A stretch of 64,000 bases of DNA from Croceimicrobium sp963977415 (GCA_963977415.1 CAXBOS010000001.1:1-64000); one strand, 5' to 3'. Positions 1 to 9,920 are shown, counted from the stretch's first letter. Notes: generated from the letters alone by a model not told the origin. Numbers and translations are program-made.

Positions 1-240
1 GTGTCGCGCTATTATTTGAAGACGTATAGGTGTTTCCATCTATCCAAGTATAGCTACCGCAAGATATTATGGTATCAGTAACTGTCGAGTTATTATTAAT
101 AGTTAAATTAAGTCGAACAATACTATCGCACCCATTAGATGCTGTTAAGATATGTGTCGCGCTATTATTTGAAGACGTATAGGTGTTTCCATCTATCCAA
201 GTATAGCTGTTGCATGATGATACTATGTTTACAGAATGAT
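1..240 (-). repeat. 153-bp adhesin-type repeat, at least two copies here, one relative at about 1380-1535
   Basis: The string beginning gtgtcgcgctattatttg at position 1 recurs at 154, a spacing of 153 bp or 51 residues. On the minus strand it encodes SYTWIDGNTYTSSNNSAT followed by HILTASNGCDSIVRLNLTI. A diverged third copy sits at about 1380-1535 between propeller units. The array continues past the left edge. Confidence 0.85.
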
Positions 241-2794
241 AAAGGTTAATTGCCCGCACATGACCTGAATTATTGCCATTTCCATCATTACCATCTGCTC
301 CAATTGCCACAGTATTGGGATTAGGCATACTAACAGATATGCCAGACCCGTCATAAACTGATTCTCCATCTATATTCAGACCCTTTTGAACCCAAGACAT
401 TCCGTTCCAAGAATATACACGAACGTGACCTGAACCTATTCCATTCCCATTATTACTACCTGCTCCAATTGCCACAGTATTGGCATCTGGCATACTAACG
501 ACACCAGACTCATCACCTGAGGATTCTCCATCTATATCCAGCCCCTTCTGAACCCAAGACACACCATTCCATAAATATACACGAACATGGCCAGACGCCA
601 TTCCATTTCCACCATTATTCCTTGCCCCAATTGCAATAGTGTTAGCATCAGGCATACTAACAAACCCTCCAGACCAATCCCCCGCGAATTCCCCATCTAT
701 ATCCAACCCCTTCTGGACCCAAGAAGTTCCGTTCCAGACAAATACACGAACATGACCTGAGTTAGTTCCATTCCCATCATTTCCAACTGCTCCAATTGCA
801 ACAGTGTTAGCATCTGGCATACTAACAACACCAGACTCATCACCTGAGGATTCTCCATCTATATCCAGCCCCTTCTGAACCCAAGACACACCATTCCATA
901 AATATACACGAACATGGCCAGACGCCATTCCATTTCCACCATTATTCCTTGCCCCAATTGCAATAGTGTTAGCATCAGGCATACTAACAAACCCTCCAGA
1001 CCAATCCCCCGCGAATTCCCCATCTATATCCAACCCCTTCTGGACCCAAGAAGTTCCGTTCCAGACAAATACACGAACATGACCTGAGTTAGTTCCATTC
1101 CCATCATTTCCAACTGCTCCAATTGCAACAGTATTGGCATCTGGCATACTAACAGATTCTCCAGAAAGATCATCCGTGGATTCTCCATCTATATCTAGCC
1201 CCTTCTGAACCCAAAACATTCCGTTCCAAGAATATACACGAACATGACCAGACCTGATACCATTTCCATCATTCCATGATGCCCCAATTGCAATAGTATT
1301 GGCATCTGGCATACTAATAGATTTTCCAGAAAAATCACGTGCCGATTCACCTTCTATATCTAGCCCTTTTTGAGAATATGAACTTGAAATCGTCAGATTT
1401 AGAAAAACCAAACTATCGCAACCATTAGGTGATGTTAAATTATGTGTTGCGCTATTGTTTGAAGATGAGTAAGTGTTTCCATCTATCCAGGTATAACTAC
1501 CGCAGGCCAAAATCGTATCTGTTTTTGAAGTTGGCGTGCACAAAGAGTAAACTCGAACATGACCTGAATTTATACCATTTCCATCATTACCTGCTGCTCC
1601 AACTGCTACAGTATTGGCATCAGGCATACTAACAGATATACCAGATATATCTAACGCTGCCTCGCCATCAATATCTAGCCCTTTCTGGACCCAAGACATT
1701 CCGTTCCAGAAATACACCCGAATATGACCGGACTGTATTCCATTCCCGTCGTTATTCATTGCCCCAATTGCAACGGTGTTAGAATCTAGCATACTAACAT
1801 ATACACCAGACCCATCCCCCGCAGACTCTCCATCGATATCTAGCCCTTTCTGGACCCAAGACACTCCATTCCAAGAATATACACGAACATGACCTGACAT
1901 TGTACCATTTCCATCATTACCGGTCGCACCAATAGCAACAGTGTTGGAGTCTGGCATACTAACAGACCCACCAGACCTATCCTCAGCGAATTCCCCATCT
2001 ATATCCAACCCCTTCTGGACCCAAGACACTCCATTCCAAGAATATACACGAGTATGACCTGACCAAAAACCTGTACCAAAGTTCCATGGGGCTCCAATTG
2101 CAACTGTGTTGGCGTCTGACATACTTACCGAACAACCTGATGTAGTATTAGCTGCCTCACCATCTATATCCAGCCCTTTCTGGACCCAAGAGATTCCGTT
2201 CCAGGAATATACACGAACATGACCTGACCAAAAACCTGCACCACCATTCTTTTGTGCTCCAATTGCAATAGTATTAGAGTCTGGCATACTAACAGCCCTA
2301 CCAGACTCATCACCTGCGAATTCCCCATTAATATCTAGCCCCTTCTGGACCCAAGATGTTCCGTTCCAAGCATATACACGGACATGACCAGAGTTGGTGC
2401 CATTTCCATCATTCAAATATGCTCCAATTGCCACAGTATTGGCATCAGGCATACTAACGACACCAGACTGATCACCCGAGGATTCTCCATCTATATCTTG
2501 CCCTTTTTGGACCCAAGTCATTCCGTTCCAGAAATATACACGAACATGACCAGAACCTATTCCATTTCCACCATTATTCCATGCTCCAATTGCAACAGTA
2601 AAAGCATCAGGCATACTAACCGAGCGCCCAAACCCATCATACGCAGCCTCGCCATCAATATCAATACCTATTTGCGTCTGGCCCTTTACACCTCTACTTA
2701 CTAGCAATATACCCAATATTAGTATTTTACTATATAGTCTTAATCGATACCTTAAGGTATACTTAAAGTAACACCTAGCCATAAACGTTTTCAT
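1..2794 (-). CDS. Giant secreted repeat protein (beta-propeller-like plus Ig-like adhesin repeats), 3' end outside window
   Basis: An open frame runs without a stop from the ATG at 2794 to the left edge, at least 931 codons. Residues 1-38 form a signal peptide with a long basic n-region and cleavage near VKG-QTQ. Then come 14 copies of a 54-55 residue unit with the core VSMPDANTVAIGA, then SGHVRVY.WNG..WVQKG, then LDIDGE; these resemble FG-GAP/propeller blades. Two places carry a different unit with SYTWIDGNTYTSS and NGCDSIV, as in Bacteroidota surface adhesins. Inference: a cell-surface protein exported by T9SS, possibly ending in a C-terminal sorting domain beyond the edge. Function unknown. 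The repeats are close to identical, so assembly collapse or expansion is possible. Confidence 0.85.
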   Translation of the reverse strand, partial: MKTFMARCYFKYTLRYRLRLYSKILILGILLVSRGVKGQTQIGIDIDGEAAYDGFGRSVSMPDAFTVAIGAWNNGGNGIGSGHVRVYFWNGMTWVQKGQDIDGESSGDQSGVVSMPDANTVAIGAYLNDGNGTNSGHVRVYAWNGTSWVQKGLDINGEFAGDESGRAVSMPDSNTIAIGAQKNGGAGFWSGHVRVYSWNGISWVQKGLDIDGEAANTTSGCSVSMSDANTVAIGAPWNFGTGFWSGHTRVYSWNGVSWVQKGLDIDGEFAEDRSGGSVSMPDSNTVAIGATGNDGNGTMSGHVRVYSWNGVSWVQKGLDIDGESAGDGSGVYVSMLDSNTVAIGAMNNDGNGIQSGHIRVYFWNGMSWVQKGLDIDGEAALDISGISVSMPDANTVAVGAAGNDGNGINSGHVRVYSLCTPTSKTDTILACGSYTWIDGNTYSSSNNSATHNLTSPNGCDSLVFLNLTISSSYSQKGLDIEGESARDFSGKSISMPDANTIAIGASWNDGNGIRSGHVRVYSWNGMFWVQKGLDIDGESTDDLSGESVSMPDANTVAIGAVGNDGNGTNSGHVRVFVWNGTSWVQKGLDIDGEFAGDWSGGFVSMPDANTIAIGARNNGGNGMASGHVRVYLWNGVSWVQKGLDIDGESSGDESGVVSMPDANTVAIGAVGNDGNGTNSGHVRVFVWNGTSWVQKGLDIDGEFAGDWSGGFVSMPDANTIAIGARNNGGNGMASGHVRVYLWNGVSWVQKGLDIDGESSGDESGVVSMPDANTVAIGAGSNNGNGIGSGHVRVYSWNGMSWVQKGLNIDGESVYDGSGISVSMPNPNTVAIGADGNDGNGNNSGHVRAINLYHSVNIVSSCNSYTWIDGNTYTSSNNSATHILTASNGCDSIVRLNLTINNNSTVTDTIISCGSYTWIDGNTYTSSNNSAT
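501..1132 (-). repeat. Exact tandem duplication of two propeller units (period 327 bp)
   Basis: Bases 501-805 recur without a difference at 828-1132. The period of 327 bp equals two protein units (109 residues), so the frame is kept. The first differences lie just outside, at 500/827 and 806/1133. Other units in the gene differ at many positions, so this pair arose recently. Confidence 0.9.
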
Positions 2795-3367
2795 AGTGAT
2801 TCTATCTTAACTACTATACTTGATATCAAATATTCAAATTTATGCTGCCTAAGCTTTAATAGACTCATCATAAATAAGTATATCCTAAATGAGCAATACC
2901 CCATAAAAATTTCGAGTGTTGCTATATTTTCTCGGAGGTGTTATTATGGCCCTATTAGAGTGCACATTTTATACAAGCAGACTGTTTATAAAAGGTAGAA
3001 GTATATTTCCTATTCGCTATTTCTAGTTAAATATTATCACAATTTCCGGTTCAATGAGATTATCTGTGTATGGTAATTACTAGGATGACCAGCAACCCAT
3101 TACGTAATAACTAAGTATTACTATTTGACTATCTTCATCTATTTACGCTGTTATTATTTAAGAATCTCAACTATCCATATACGAAGATTTGGCTCATATT
3201 ATTTTATCACATCTTAGATATTCACTAATTAAGTATTCACTAAAATAACAAATCAAATAGAGTTTACTAGCATATAACCCTATACTCAAAAGACAATTTA
3301 CTTATAAATGATTACAATATTTCATAAAACATTCAGGAGTTTTACAAATCTTTAATTATTGTGCCAA
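2795..3367. other. Gene-free AT-rich stretch between divergent genes
   Basis: About 570 bases between the repeat-protein start and the small outer-membrane protein. It has many stops in all frames and no tRNA-like fold or repeat that I can see. It presumably carries the promoters of both divergent genes. Confidence 0.6.
2835..2842 (-). promoter_or_regulatory. Possible -7 element of the repeat-protein gene
   Basis: On the minus strand TAAATTTG fits the Bacteroidota -7 consensus TAnnTTTG and lies about 40 bases before the ATG at 2794. I see no clear -33 TTG, so this is weak. Confidence 0.3.
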
Positions 3368-4138
3368 ATGAAACTTAAATTATATACATTCTTTTTGATA
3401 ACCTTTAATTACTATTTTTTGAAAGCGCAAGAGTTAGAGGTAAATATTGGTTATTATTCAGTAGAGCAAAGTTCCGGCTCATACATTTTCTCTATCATTG
3501 ACGACAGTCCAAGTAGAGACCAGCTAACAACTAGTTTTACACTTTCTGAAATAGACCCCAATATTCATATGGGCCTATCTGTGATAAGTAATGATAATGA
3601 AAAACACAATTTCTCATTTGGTTTCGGGCTTAATCTAGGTGTAGGAGGAAATTACACTCTCGGAGTTGGTTATCATTTAAATCTTCTAAGAACTTATCAC
3701 GAAGCATCAATAGATAAAAAACCTAAATTTTCATGGAATCTTTCAATACTAGCGGGAGGAGGTATGTCATGGCGTAATTTAGGTACATTGAATAATAATG
3801 CTCTTTATATCCAATTTAACAACGTAAAATTTGATGATCGTACGGATGTGGAGCTTTGGTTAAGAGGCGGGTTCGGATATTTGATTCCTAGAATGGAATG
3901 GGCGTTCTATGATGATCCAGCAACAATAAAGAGCCGCAAAGGTTGGAAAATATGGATTGGATACGGTCTCTCAACAGGAACCAATAAAGAAATTAGTCTT
4001 CAAGGGCAACTTAATGGAGAAAAGCATCGAGAAAAACTAAGCATATCAAGGGGCTCACTCACCAAAAACAATGAACCTGTTAACTCTTTGTATATTAGGC
4101 CAGCAGGAATTGTATTTGGCATAACTTTATTATATTAA
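3368..4138 (+). CDS. Secreted, probable outer-membrane beta-barrel protein of unknown function
   Basis: A protein of 256 residues. I chose the ATG at 3368 because it gives a clean signal peptide (MKLKLYTFFLITFNYYFLKA then QELEV); an in-frame TTG at 3359 would only add three residues. The body alternates hydrophobic and polar residues with glycine-rich strands (FSFGFGLNLGVGG, GIVFGITLLY) and ends in an aromatic residue (Y), as barrels inserted by BAM often do. No catalytic motif is visible. The next gene follows after 8 bases, so the two are probably cotranscribed. Family not recognised. Confidence 0.7.
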   Translation: MKLKLYTFFLITFNYYFLKAQELEVNIGYYSVEQSSGSYIFSIIDDSPSRDQLTTSFTLSEIDPNIHMGLSVISNDNEKHNFSFGFGLNLGVGGNYTLGVGYHLNLLRTYHEASIDKKPKFSWNLSILAGGGMSWRNLGTLNNNALYIQFNNVKFDDRTDVELWLRGGFGYLIPRMEWAFYDDPATIKSRKGWKIWIGYGLSTGTNKEISLQGQLNGEKHREKLSISRGSLTKNNEPVNSLYIRPAGIVFGITLLY

Positions 4139-4146
4139 AATAAATC

Positions 4147-4560
4147 ATGAAACATTTTTTCAAAATAACAGGTTTATTGCTAATAGTATTTTATCCATTT
4201 AAAGAGGCGACCCAAACAGTTTCGAAAGTATGGGGAACATATACATACGATATCAAAGGGTCCCTTATTGACTACAGTATAATCCTTGACGGTAAGAGTT
4301 TCCACAAAGAATACTTTGTTTCACAGAAGAATACTGGCCCTATGATTAATAAAAAAAATGAGTTTTCATTTGAGAATGTGCCTACTGGTATCCCGATTAA
4401 ACTAATGATTATGTGCGGTGAAAACGTGACCTACCAATCAACTTTCAAGTTTGAACGACCAAGCGGTATAAAAGGGTTAAGGTTTGGTAGTATTAAAGAG
4501 GCTGGGTATATGGGTGACTTCAGATTCGGGTCTACACGCTGTAGAGTTCAAAAACTCTAA
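4147..4560 (+). CDS. Small secreted protein of unknown function
   Basis: 137 residues with a signal peptide (MKHFFKITGLLLIVFYPF, cleavage probably near residue 22). The mature part looks like a short all-beta domain, possibly a carboxypeptidase-regulatory or transthyretin-like fold, judging from the pattern FSFENVPTGIPIKLMI. It lies 8 bases after the probable barrel protein, so both may act together at the cell envelope. I do not recognise the family. Confidence 0.6.
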   Translation: MKHFFKITGLLLIVFYPFKEATQTVSKVWGTYTYDIKGSLIDYSIILDGKSFHKEYFVSQKNTGPMINKKNEFSFENVPTGIPIKLMIMCGENVTYQSTFKFERPSGIKGLRFGSIKEAGYMGDFRFGSTRCRVQKL

Positions 4561-4874
4561 AAGAACATAGTCCAAAAATACTTATTCATCCTTTAAGTAT
4601 TTTAATTATAAAAATTTATTGCATTAATAAACATACGCTTAACGATAAGTAAAGAGTAAATTGGATTGTGATCAAAACGGAATAAGTGGTTTTGTGAAAT
4701 TAGTAGTTTTATAAATGCCTATTGTTTTCATTATTACCAAGTGCCTTAACATAATTATTGATCAGAACGCTTTTTAGGTAAACGTATTGAGTATAATTTT
4801 TATAAATGGGGTGAATAAAATCAAATTTAAATCGGCCAAATATTTTTGTTGCAATATCCTAAGTTTTGTTTTAA
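4561..4874. other. AT-rich spacer with a weak hairpin
   Basis: No gene seen. An AT-only-type hairpin (AAAATACTT at 4575-4583 pairing with AAGTATTTT at 4595-4603) lies just after the preceding stop and could be a weak terminator. Confidence 0.4.
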
Positions 4875-5298
4875 ATGAACAGCTTATATATTAACTCTCG
4901 AAATGTTGCCATAGTCAGAGTTTTTATATTTTCTATCACAGGTTTTTACCATTATGCTGGTCAAAACCTTGGATTAAAATGGGGGCAAGCAATTGGTGAT
5001 CCAAATTAGGATTACTGCTTTTTGGTGAATATGAGCCCCTCAAATAAAATATTTCAAGCAGGAACAATCAATAGCGGGATTGTGGATATGGACCTAGGGG
5101 CCCAAGATCTTCTCTTTACTACTTTTAGGGGCGGTAACGACATCTTCCTTAAAAATTAGATACCGCAGGGTCTTTAATATGGGCAAGTCAGATTGGTAGA
5201 CCAAACAATGAAGCAGTGCGGGCTATCGACATCGAGATTCATTGTAATATATCACTTACCAAGTATTTTTATAACTCCTTAGATATTGACCCAGGGTT

Positions 5299-6506
5299 TA
5301 GTACATGACAAAAACACATAATCCCTTGATTTCCAAGAAATTAATGGTCAAAAAATTAGGATAAAGCATTGGCTTTCAGTATATTAGAAGAATATTCTCA
5401 CACATTTTTCTAATGACGAAAACCAATGCTTGTGCCAAAAGTACCGAATTAACCACAGTTTTAAACGCGCATTTTGGTGGCAAAATCAATTTAGCGAGAG
5501 TCAAGCTAATGTCAATGCTTATCATTGCTCTTTGCAAGGTTCAAACGGTTTCATTTGAGAAACTAGCGAATGCCTTCGATGCTAAAGTAGAGTCTAGCTC
5601 TTCCTTAAGGCGCATACAGCGCTTTTTCGCGCACTACACCTTGGACTCTGATTATGTTGCCCGACTTATTTTTGGACTCTTGCCAAACCAAGGGAAACTA
5701 ATCCTAAGTATGGACCGAACGAACTGGAAGTTTGGTAGGACCGATATCAATATATTAATGCTTGGTATTGTCTACAATGGTGTTGCTTTCCCTTTGCTAT
5801 TCAGTATGCTAAAAAAAGCGGCAACTCAAACAGCCAAGAGCGAATCGATCTAATTAACCGGTTTATCCGTCTTTTCGGAAAAGAAGCTATCGAATCGATT
5901 GTAGCCGATCGTGAATTTGTGGGGGAAAGATGGTTGGGTTTTCTCAATGATAACAATCTCAAATATTACATCCGCATTCGTCTTAATTTCAAAGTCTTTA
6001 TCCCCCACAAAGGCCAAGAAATAAAGGCTTTTCATTTATTCAATAGTTTTAGAATCAATGAGTTTGTCTATTACCCTAAAATCGTTTGTATCAATGGTCA
6101 GCTTTGCTATTTATCAGGATGCAAGCTTGGTATCCGCAATGGGAAACAAGACTTCCTTATTATCGTATCCTTTAATAAGCCTGAAAAAGCCCAAGTCCAC
6201 TATAAAAAGAGGTGGCAAATAGAAATGTGCTTTAAGGCGATGAAGTCCAGCGGTTTTGATTTAGAAAAAACGCATCCACAAGACATGGAAAGACTCGAGA
6301 AACTTATCCTGATAGTGATGATTGCTTTTGTTTGGTGCTATAAGGTGGGAATCTACTTGCACGCGATCAAGCCCATTCCTATTAAAAAGCATGGTAGAAA
6401 GGCCAAAACTATTTTTAAATATGGACTCAGCTTTATCGCTAGCGTACTGCTGAACTCTGAAAATCAATCTAGTATCAATGTTATAGCGTTTTTGTCATGT
6501 ACTTAG
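5299..6506 (+). mobile_element. IS4-family insertion sequence, about 1.2 kb, with inverted repeats and 11-bp target duplication
   Basis: The left end AGTACATGACAAAAAC (5300-5315) is repeated exactly, inverted, at 6488-6503. The 11 bases gacccagggtt flank the element at 5288-5298 and 6507-6517. Removing the element and one copy restores the host reading frame DIDPGLNQTF, which proves the insertion point. Exact boundaries are uncertain by 1-2 bases. Target duplications of 10-13 bp and the transposase type fit the IS4 family. The transposase stop codon lies in the last bases of the element. Confidence 0.92.
5413..6506 (+). CDS. IS4-family DDE transposase, read in two frames joined at an A7 tract
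   Basis: The first frame runs 5413-5853 and the second continues to 6506. The first frame carries the first catalytic Asp in LSMDRTNWKFG; the second carries the next Asp in IVADREFVG and the Glu in HYKKRWQIEMCFKAMK (the Y-R-E-K signature). The frames join by a -1 step at AAAAAAA, 5811-5817, giving MLKKSGNSNSQERIDLINRF, a normal transposase sequence. Without the shift the first frame ends 12 codons later. All catalytic residues remain, so either the shift is programmed on the slippery A7 or one base was lost in the run (mutation or sequencing error). The total joined length of about 363 residues is normal for the family. Confidence 0.85.
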
Positions 6507-7918
6507 GACCCAGGGTTAAATCAAACTTTCCTAACCTCTTATGGAGGATATGATGTTTTCATCTGTAATTACTCGAATACTGGTAGTCTTATTTTTGGGT
6601 TTTCGGTAGGAGGATCTGCTGAAGATAAAGCAGGTAATATTGATAGTAGCCGTAATCTTTATATAAATAGCAACTTTAATAGTACAGTAGTTTTTGACCC
6701 TTCTTCGAGCAGCGCTTTGCGGTCGTCATCAGGTACTGAAGATATCTTCATTTGTAAATACGATAATTCGGGCAATTTTGTTTTTCCCTTAACACATAGT
6801 GGTAGTGTTTTAGAGCTGAGTAGTTCAATTACCCTTGATCGGAATGGCTACTTTTTACCTATGGGGACTTCGGGTTACTAGTTGATTGATTTTGAACCAG
6901 ATACTGCTGTTTTGCATTTTAACAGATTCAGTGGCAACAATAATTACATAACTTATTTATGTCGCTTTACAACAAATGGAGACTTCAGGTGGGGGTATGT
7001 GGGTAATAAATTTTGCAAATGGAGCCTTTAAATCTAGTAAAATAGTAGCCGATAGTGATAATTTCGTTTATAGAATCGCTCATTTTAATGCTGATGCAGT
7101 TCTTGGGAATACTATTATCGGCGCAAATAACACCGATGGCCCCAATTTAAAATCGCTTCCTTGAAAAACCTAATTTGGAATTATCAGGCTTCAGGAAAAT
7201 TAAATGACAACTCTCTCTTCATCAAAAGAAGCAGTAACCACACCAAATAACTTTATGTTAAAAACAGATTCGGCTGGTAAGCTAATTTGGAAACAAGATT
7301 TGTTTGAAGGATGGGGGCGGGTGTACCGGTCAATGGAGAGGATACATCGACATGATTCTAGGGCCTGATTCTTTAAGTACTTCTCAACAAATAGTTCCGA
7401 CAATATTTTTCCAGCAGAGCTAGGGGCTTGCTGCTTAATTGATACAAGTGTTAATGTAAACCTTCAAACCATAATAAGTAATAAATTAAATACCTACCGA
7501 ATAATGGACTTCAAAAAATATTTGATGCTACTAGCCGTCATTTTACTCCCGCTTATAGCGGTGCTTTTGCCCGTCTTGTTATGAAAAATGGTTGTTGGGA
7601 GACAACGGCCTGTTATAATATCGCTGGAATCAAACTGGATGAATATTCGAAATAGGCACATTTCTATCCCAACCCAACCAATACGAGTGTTAACAAATAA
7701 AGAATTCAATTATATTTAATTACAATAAACTACTCAACCGGGAAAAAGTTCTTCTTAAAAATTTACAAAACATTAATGATTTTACCGTTGATGTCTCAAA
7801 TCTACCAGAGGGGGTTTACTAATTGAGCCATAAATGTGTTAAAAAGGTCCAGCATTATAAATTGGTAAAAAAATATTTTGTTGAAATATTATATCGATAA
7901 ACAACATCACTTTTCTCC

Positions 7919-9916
7919 CTAAATATTAAGCCTAAGCTTAATTAGCCCTCTTGACATTTCATAGCTAATTTTAATGCCCTCAATCTGACGGAAAAGTTTT
8001 ATGGTCTCTTTACATATTGCCTGATCTGCCTCACTTAAAGTGCTAATGGTATCGTCCCCCTGAAGTAGAATTAATACCTTCCCTTTTTCCGATTGAAGAG
8101 ATAGCTTTATTTTAGATAGAGATCCATCGCTTTCTCTATGGTTTTCGATGGCCTTGCGCACAAAAATAAAGAGCAACTGCTTGGGAAACTTTATTTCAAA
8201 CAAATCGAGTTCTTCCGCTACGCTAATTTCATAGTTAAATTGACTGTTGCGTAGCTTTTCTAAATTCATATAATTTCGACAAAAGTCCAACTCCTCATAG
8301 AGGCTAATCACAAAGCTATCCCCTTGCACCACCGTTTGATGGACCATTCTGCTTAAGCGGGTGGTATAAAGCGAGGCTAGATCCCCCTTTTCGTTTTCGT
8401 ACATCTGCTTAATATCTTCTAAAGCATTGAGTGTGAAATAAGGATCGAGTTGGTTTTTAAGGTTTAAGGCTAGCAGTTTTCGATATTCTCTTTGCCGTAT
8501 TAAAAGCTTCTCCGCCCTTGTTAAGTATCTGGCCAAAGCTAAACGTAGGCTTAAGAAAACTAAGCTAAACAGCCCCGCATAATAGGGGAAGCGCAAAAAG
8601 TAAAACGGGTTTTCCGTCCAAGTGTATAAGCTCGCTTTGTTATTGGTTTTAATAAAAAATTGATGTCCCTCAGGCGTTTTACGCATGTATACTCTTAGAA
8701 TGCCATTCTCTATTCCCTGAAGCTCATGACTCTCTTTATACTGATCATCCAAAATATAATAGCGATCATCTACGGTGTTTTGATATATCAGCTCGGGCCG
8801 ACCATTAGAGTCGATGTCTTTAAACACTGCATTATTGGTGGCATTTTTAAGGCCTTTGATCTGCCATATATCCTCAATTCTAAGACGGCTGTTCAAACGG
8901 AAAATTTTTTGATCTATGCAGAAGTAAAAGATATTAGTAAAACCATCTTTTGCCCAGAACCACTTATTTGCACCAACAAAAGAAATAGTATCGGTTATTG
9001 CCGTGTCGGGAAAGCTTCTCGCCTCAAGTCTGATGCGGCTATCCTCTTTGTCGCTGCGATATATAGAAATTAACTTATCCTTGATAAAAGCATTAGCAAT
9101 GAAGCCTGGGTAATAAGAGCGAGGAATAGGTTCAAATAGCGGTTTAAGCTCCTCATCAAAAACTACCACATATCCTCTATGGTCTGTATAAGGTATATCC
9201 ATATGGTCTTTTTTATTACCACTTACCTTATGACTGCCGGTGATAAAGCTTTTGTATCTGTCTGAAAACCCACCATCGATACCAATGGCAGTAGACTGAC
9301 CTTTAAAAACGGTGTTTTGGGTCCAATTAAGGCGATAAAGCCTGCGCGGAAAAACTGGATAGGAATTAATTAGGCTTATAATCATCTCGTCTTCCGCACT
9401 ATCATAGGCTTGGCCTAAAAAATTCAAGCGCAAGTCTACCTTTCCCTTTACCCGTTCAAAGGTGTCTAAGACTAAACTCTGTTGCTCCAATAATAGATTG
9501 CCATAATTTCTATTGATAATAGCGGTATTCCCCTTCACACTTAAAGTGTAAAGCTCATCTACCCCATCCTTATCTAAGTCAACAGTAAAACTATGACCTT
9601 CTAGATCCGGTAAAGCCTCATAATTAACCTGATTGATGATGTAATGGGTACTGTTTTTTAATCCATAAGCAACACAACAATTACACTTTTCCTTTAAGCG
9701 CTCATTATACCGATTGCACCATGCAAAATCTCCCCAACCGTCACCATCAAAGTCCCCACTAATAAAATGCGCTGCAGAAGATTGCTCCTGTTGGTATACT
9801 AACTCAACCGAATAACGTCTCCACTTAATGTCAATAGCAAAAACCAAAAGAATACTGACCAATACACTAAAAAGTATTTGGTAGATTATAGCTATTCTTA
9901 ATTCCGCAGACTTCAT
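7919..9916 (-). CDS. FG-GAP membrane sensor with a degenerate LytS-type kinase domain (pseudokinase)
   Basis: 665 residues. Membrane segment at about 8-30, then a periplasmic part with FG-GAP calcium-loop motifs (DFDGDGWGD, DLDKDGVDE, DIDSNGRPE), a second membrane segment at about 440-465, then a His_kinase-type domain. The domain aligns with the upstream neighbour, but the phosphoacceptor His is Tyr493 (QLDPYFTLNAL), the N-box reads FVRKAIENH instead of FVENAIKHG, and the DxGxG loop is missing (LQGDDTI). So it should neither autophosphorylate nor bind ATP normally. A cysteine cluster (C67, then C78, C80, C81) follows the first calcium loop. It starts 4 bases after its active paralogue ends, in one operon. 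Likely role: partner or modulator of the active kinase. Confidence 0.85.
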   Translation of the reverse strand: MKSAELRIAIIYQILFSVLVSILLVFAIDIKWRRYSVELVYQQEQSSAAHFISGDFDGDGWGDFAWCNRYNERLKEKCNCCVAYGLKNSTHYIINQVNYEALPDLEGHSFTVDLDKDGVDELYTLSVKGNTAIINRNYGNLLLEQQSLVLDTFERVKGKVDLRLNFLGQAYDSAEDEMIISLINSYPVFPRRLYRLNWTQNTVFKGQSTAIGIDGGFSDRYKSFITGSHKVSGNKKDHMDIPYTDHRGYVVVFDEELKPLFEPIPRSYYPGFIANAFIKDKLISIYRSDKEDSRIRLEARSFPDTAITDTISFVGANKWFWAKDGFTNIFYFCIDQKIFRLNSRLRIEDIWQIKGLKNATNNAVFKDIDSNGRPELIYQNTVDDRYYILDDQYKESHELQGIENGILRVYMRKTPEGHQFFIKTNNKASLYTWTENPFYFLRFPYYAGLFSLVFLSLRLALARYLTRAEKLLIRQREYRKLLALNLKNQLDPYFTLNALEDIKQMYENEKGDLASLYTTRLSRMVHQTVVQGDSFVISLYEELDFCRNYMNLEKLRNSQFNYEISVAEELDLFEIKFPKQLLFIFVRKAIENHRESDGSLSKIKLSLQSEKGKVLILLQGDDTISTLSEADQAICKETIKLFRQIEGIKISYEMSRGLIKLRLNI

Positions 9917-9920
9917 TGGC

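Larger units (their letters stand above)
4875..7822 (+). pseudogene. Decayed T9SS cargo gene (repeat protein with C-terminal sorting domain), split by an IS
   Basis: The ATG at 4875 gives a signal-peptide-like start ending in YHYAGQ and then LGLKWGQAIGDPN before a stop. Fragments in several frames keep the look of a Bacteroidota secreted repeat protein: NDIFLKN, then LDIDPG just before the IS, then after it GLNQTFLTSYGGYDVFICNY, EDIFICKYDNSGNFVF. The last part reads FYPNPTNTSVN, then VLLKNLQNINDFTVDVSNLP, the T9SS type A sorting domain, ending at the stop at 7820. There are several stops and frameshifts on both sides of the IS, so the gene was decaying independently of the insertion. Small frames inside (for example 6976-7164) are remnants, not genes. 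Confidence 0.8.

Noticed and set aside
1429..2704. Plus-strand open frames (about 67 and 106 codons) opposite the repeat protein
   Set aside because: They are antisense to the repeat array and arise from its codon pattern; the minus-strand reading gives a signal peptide and regular units.
1..2794. CRISPR-like regular repeats
   Set aside because: Units are about 162-165 bp, in frame, with coding-type changes and no spacers; the repeats belong to a protein.
6976..7709. Small open frames after the IS as separate genes
   Set aside because: They are pieces of the decayed cargo gene in different frames or antisense to it.
8726..9073. Plus-strand open frame opposite the pseudokinase
   Set aside because: Antisense shadow of a gene with clear domains.
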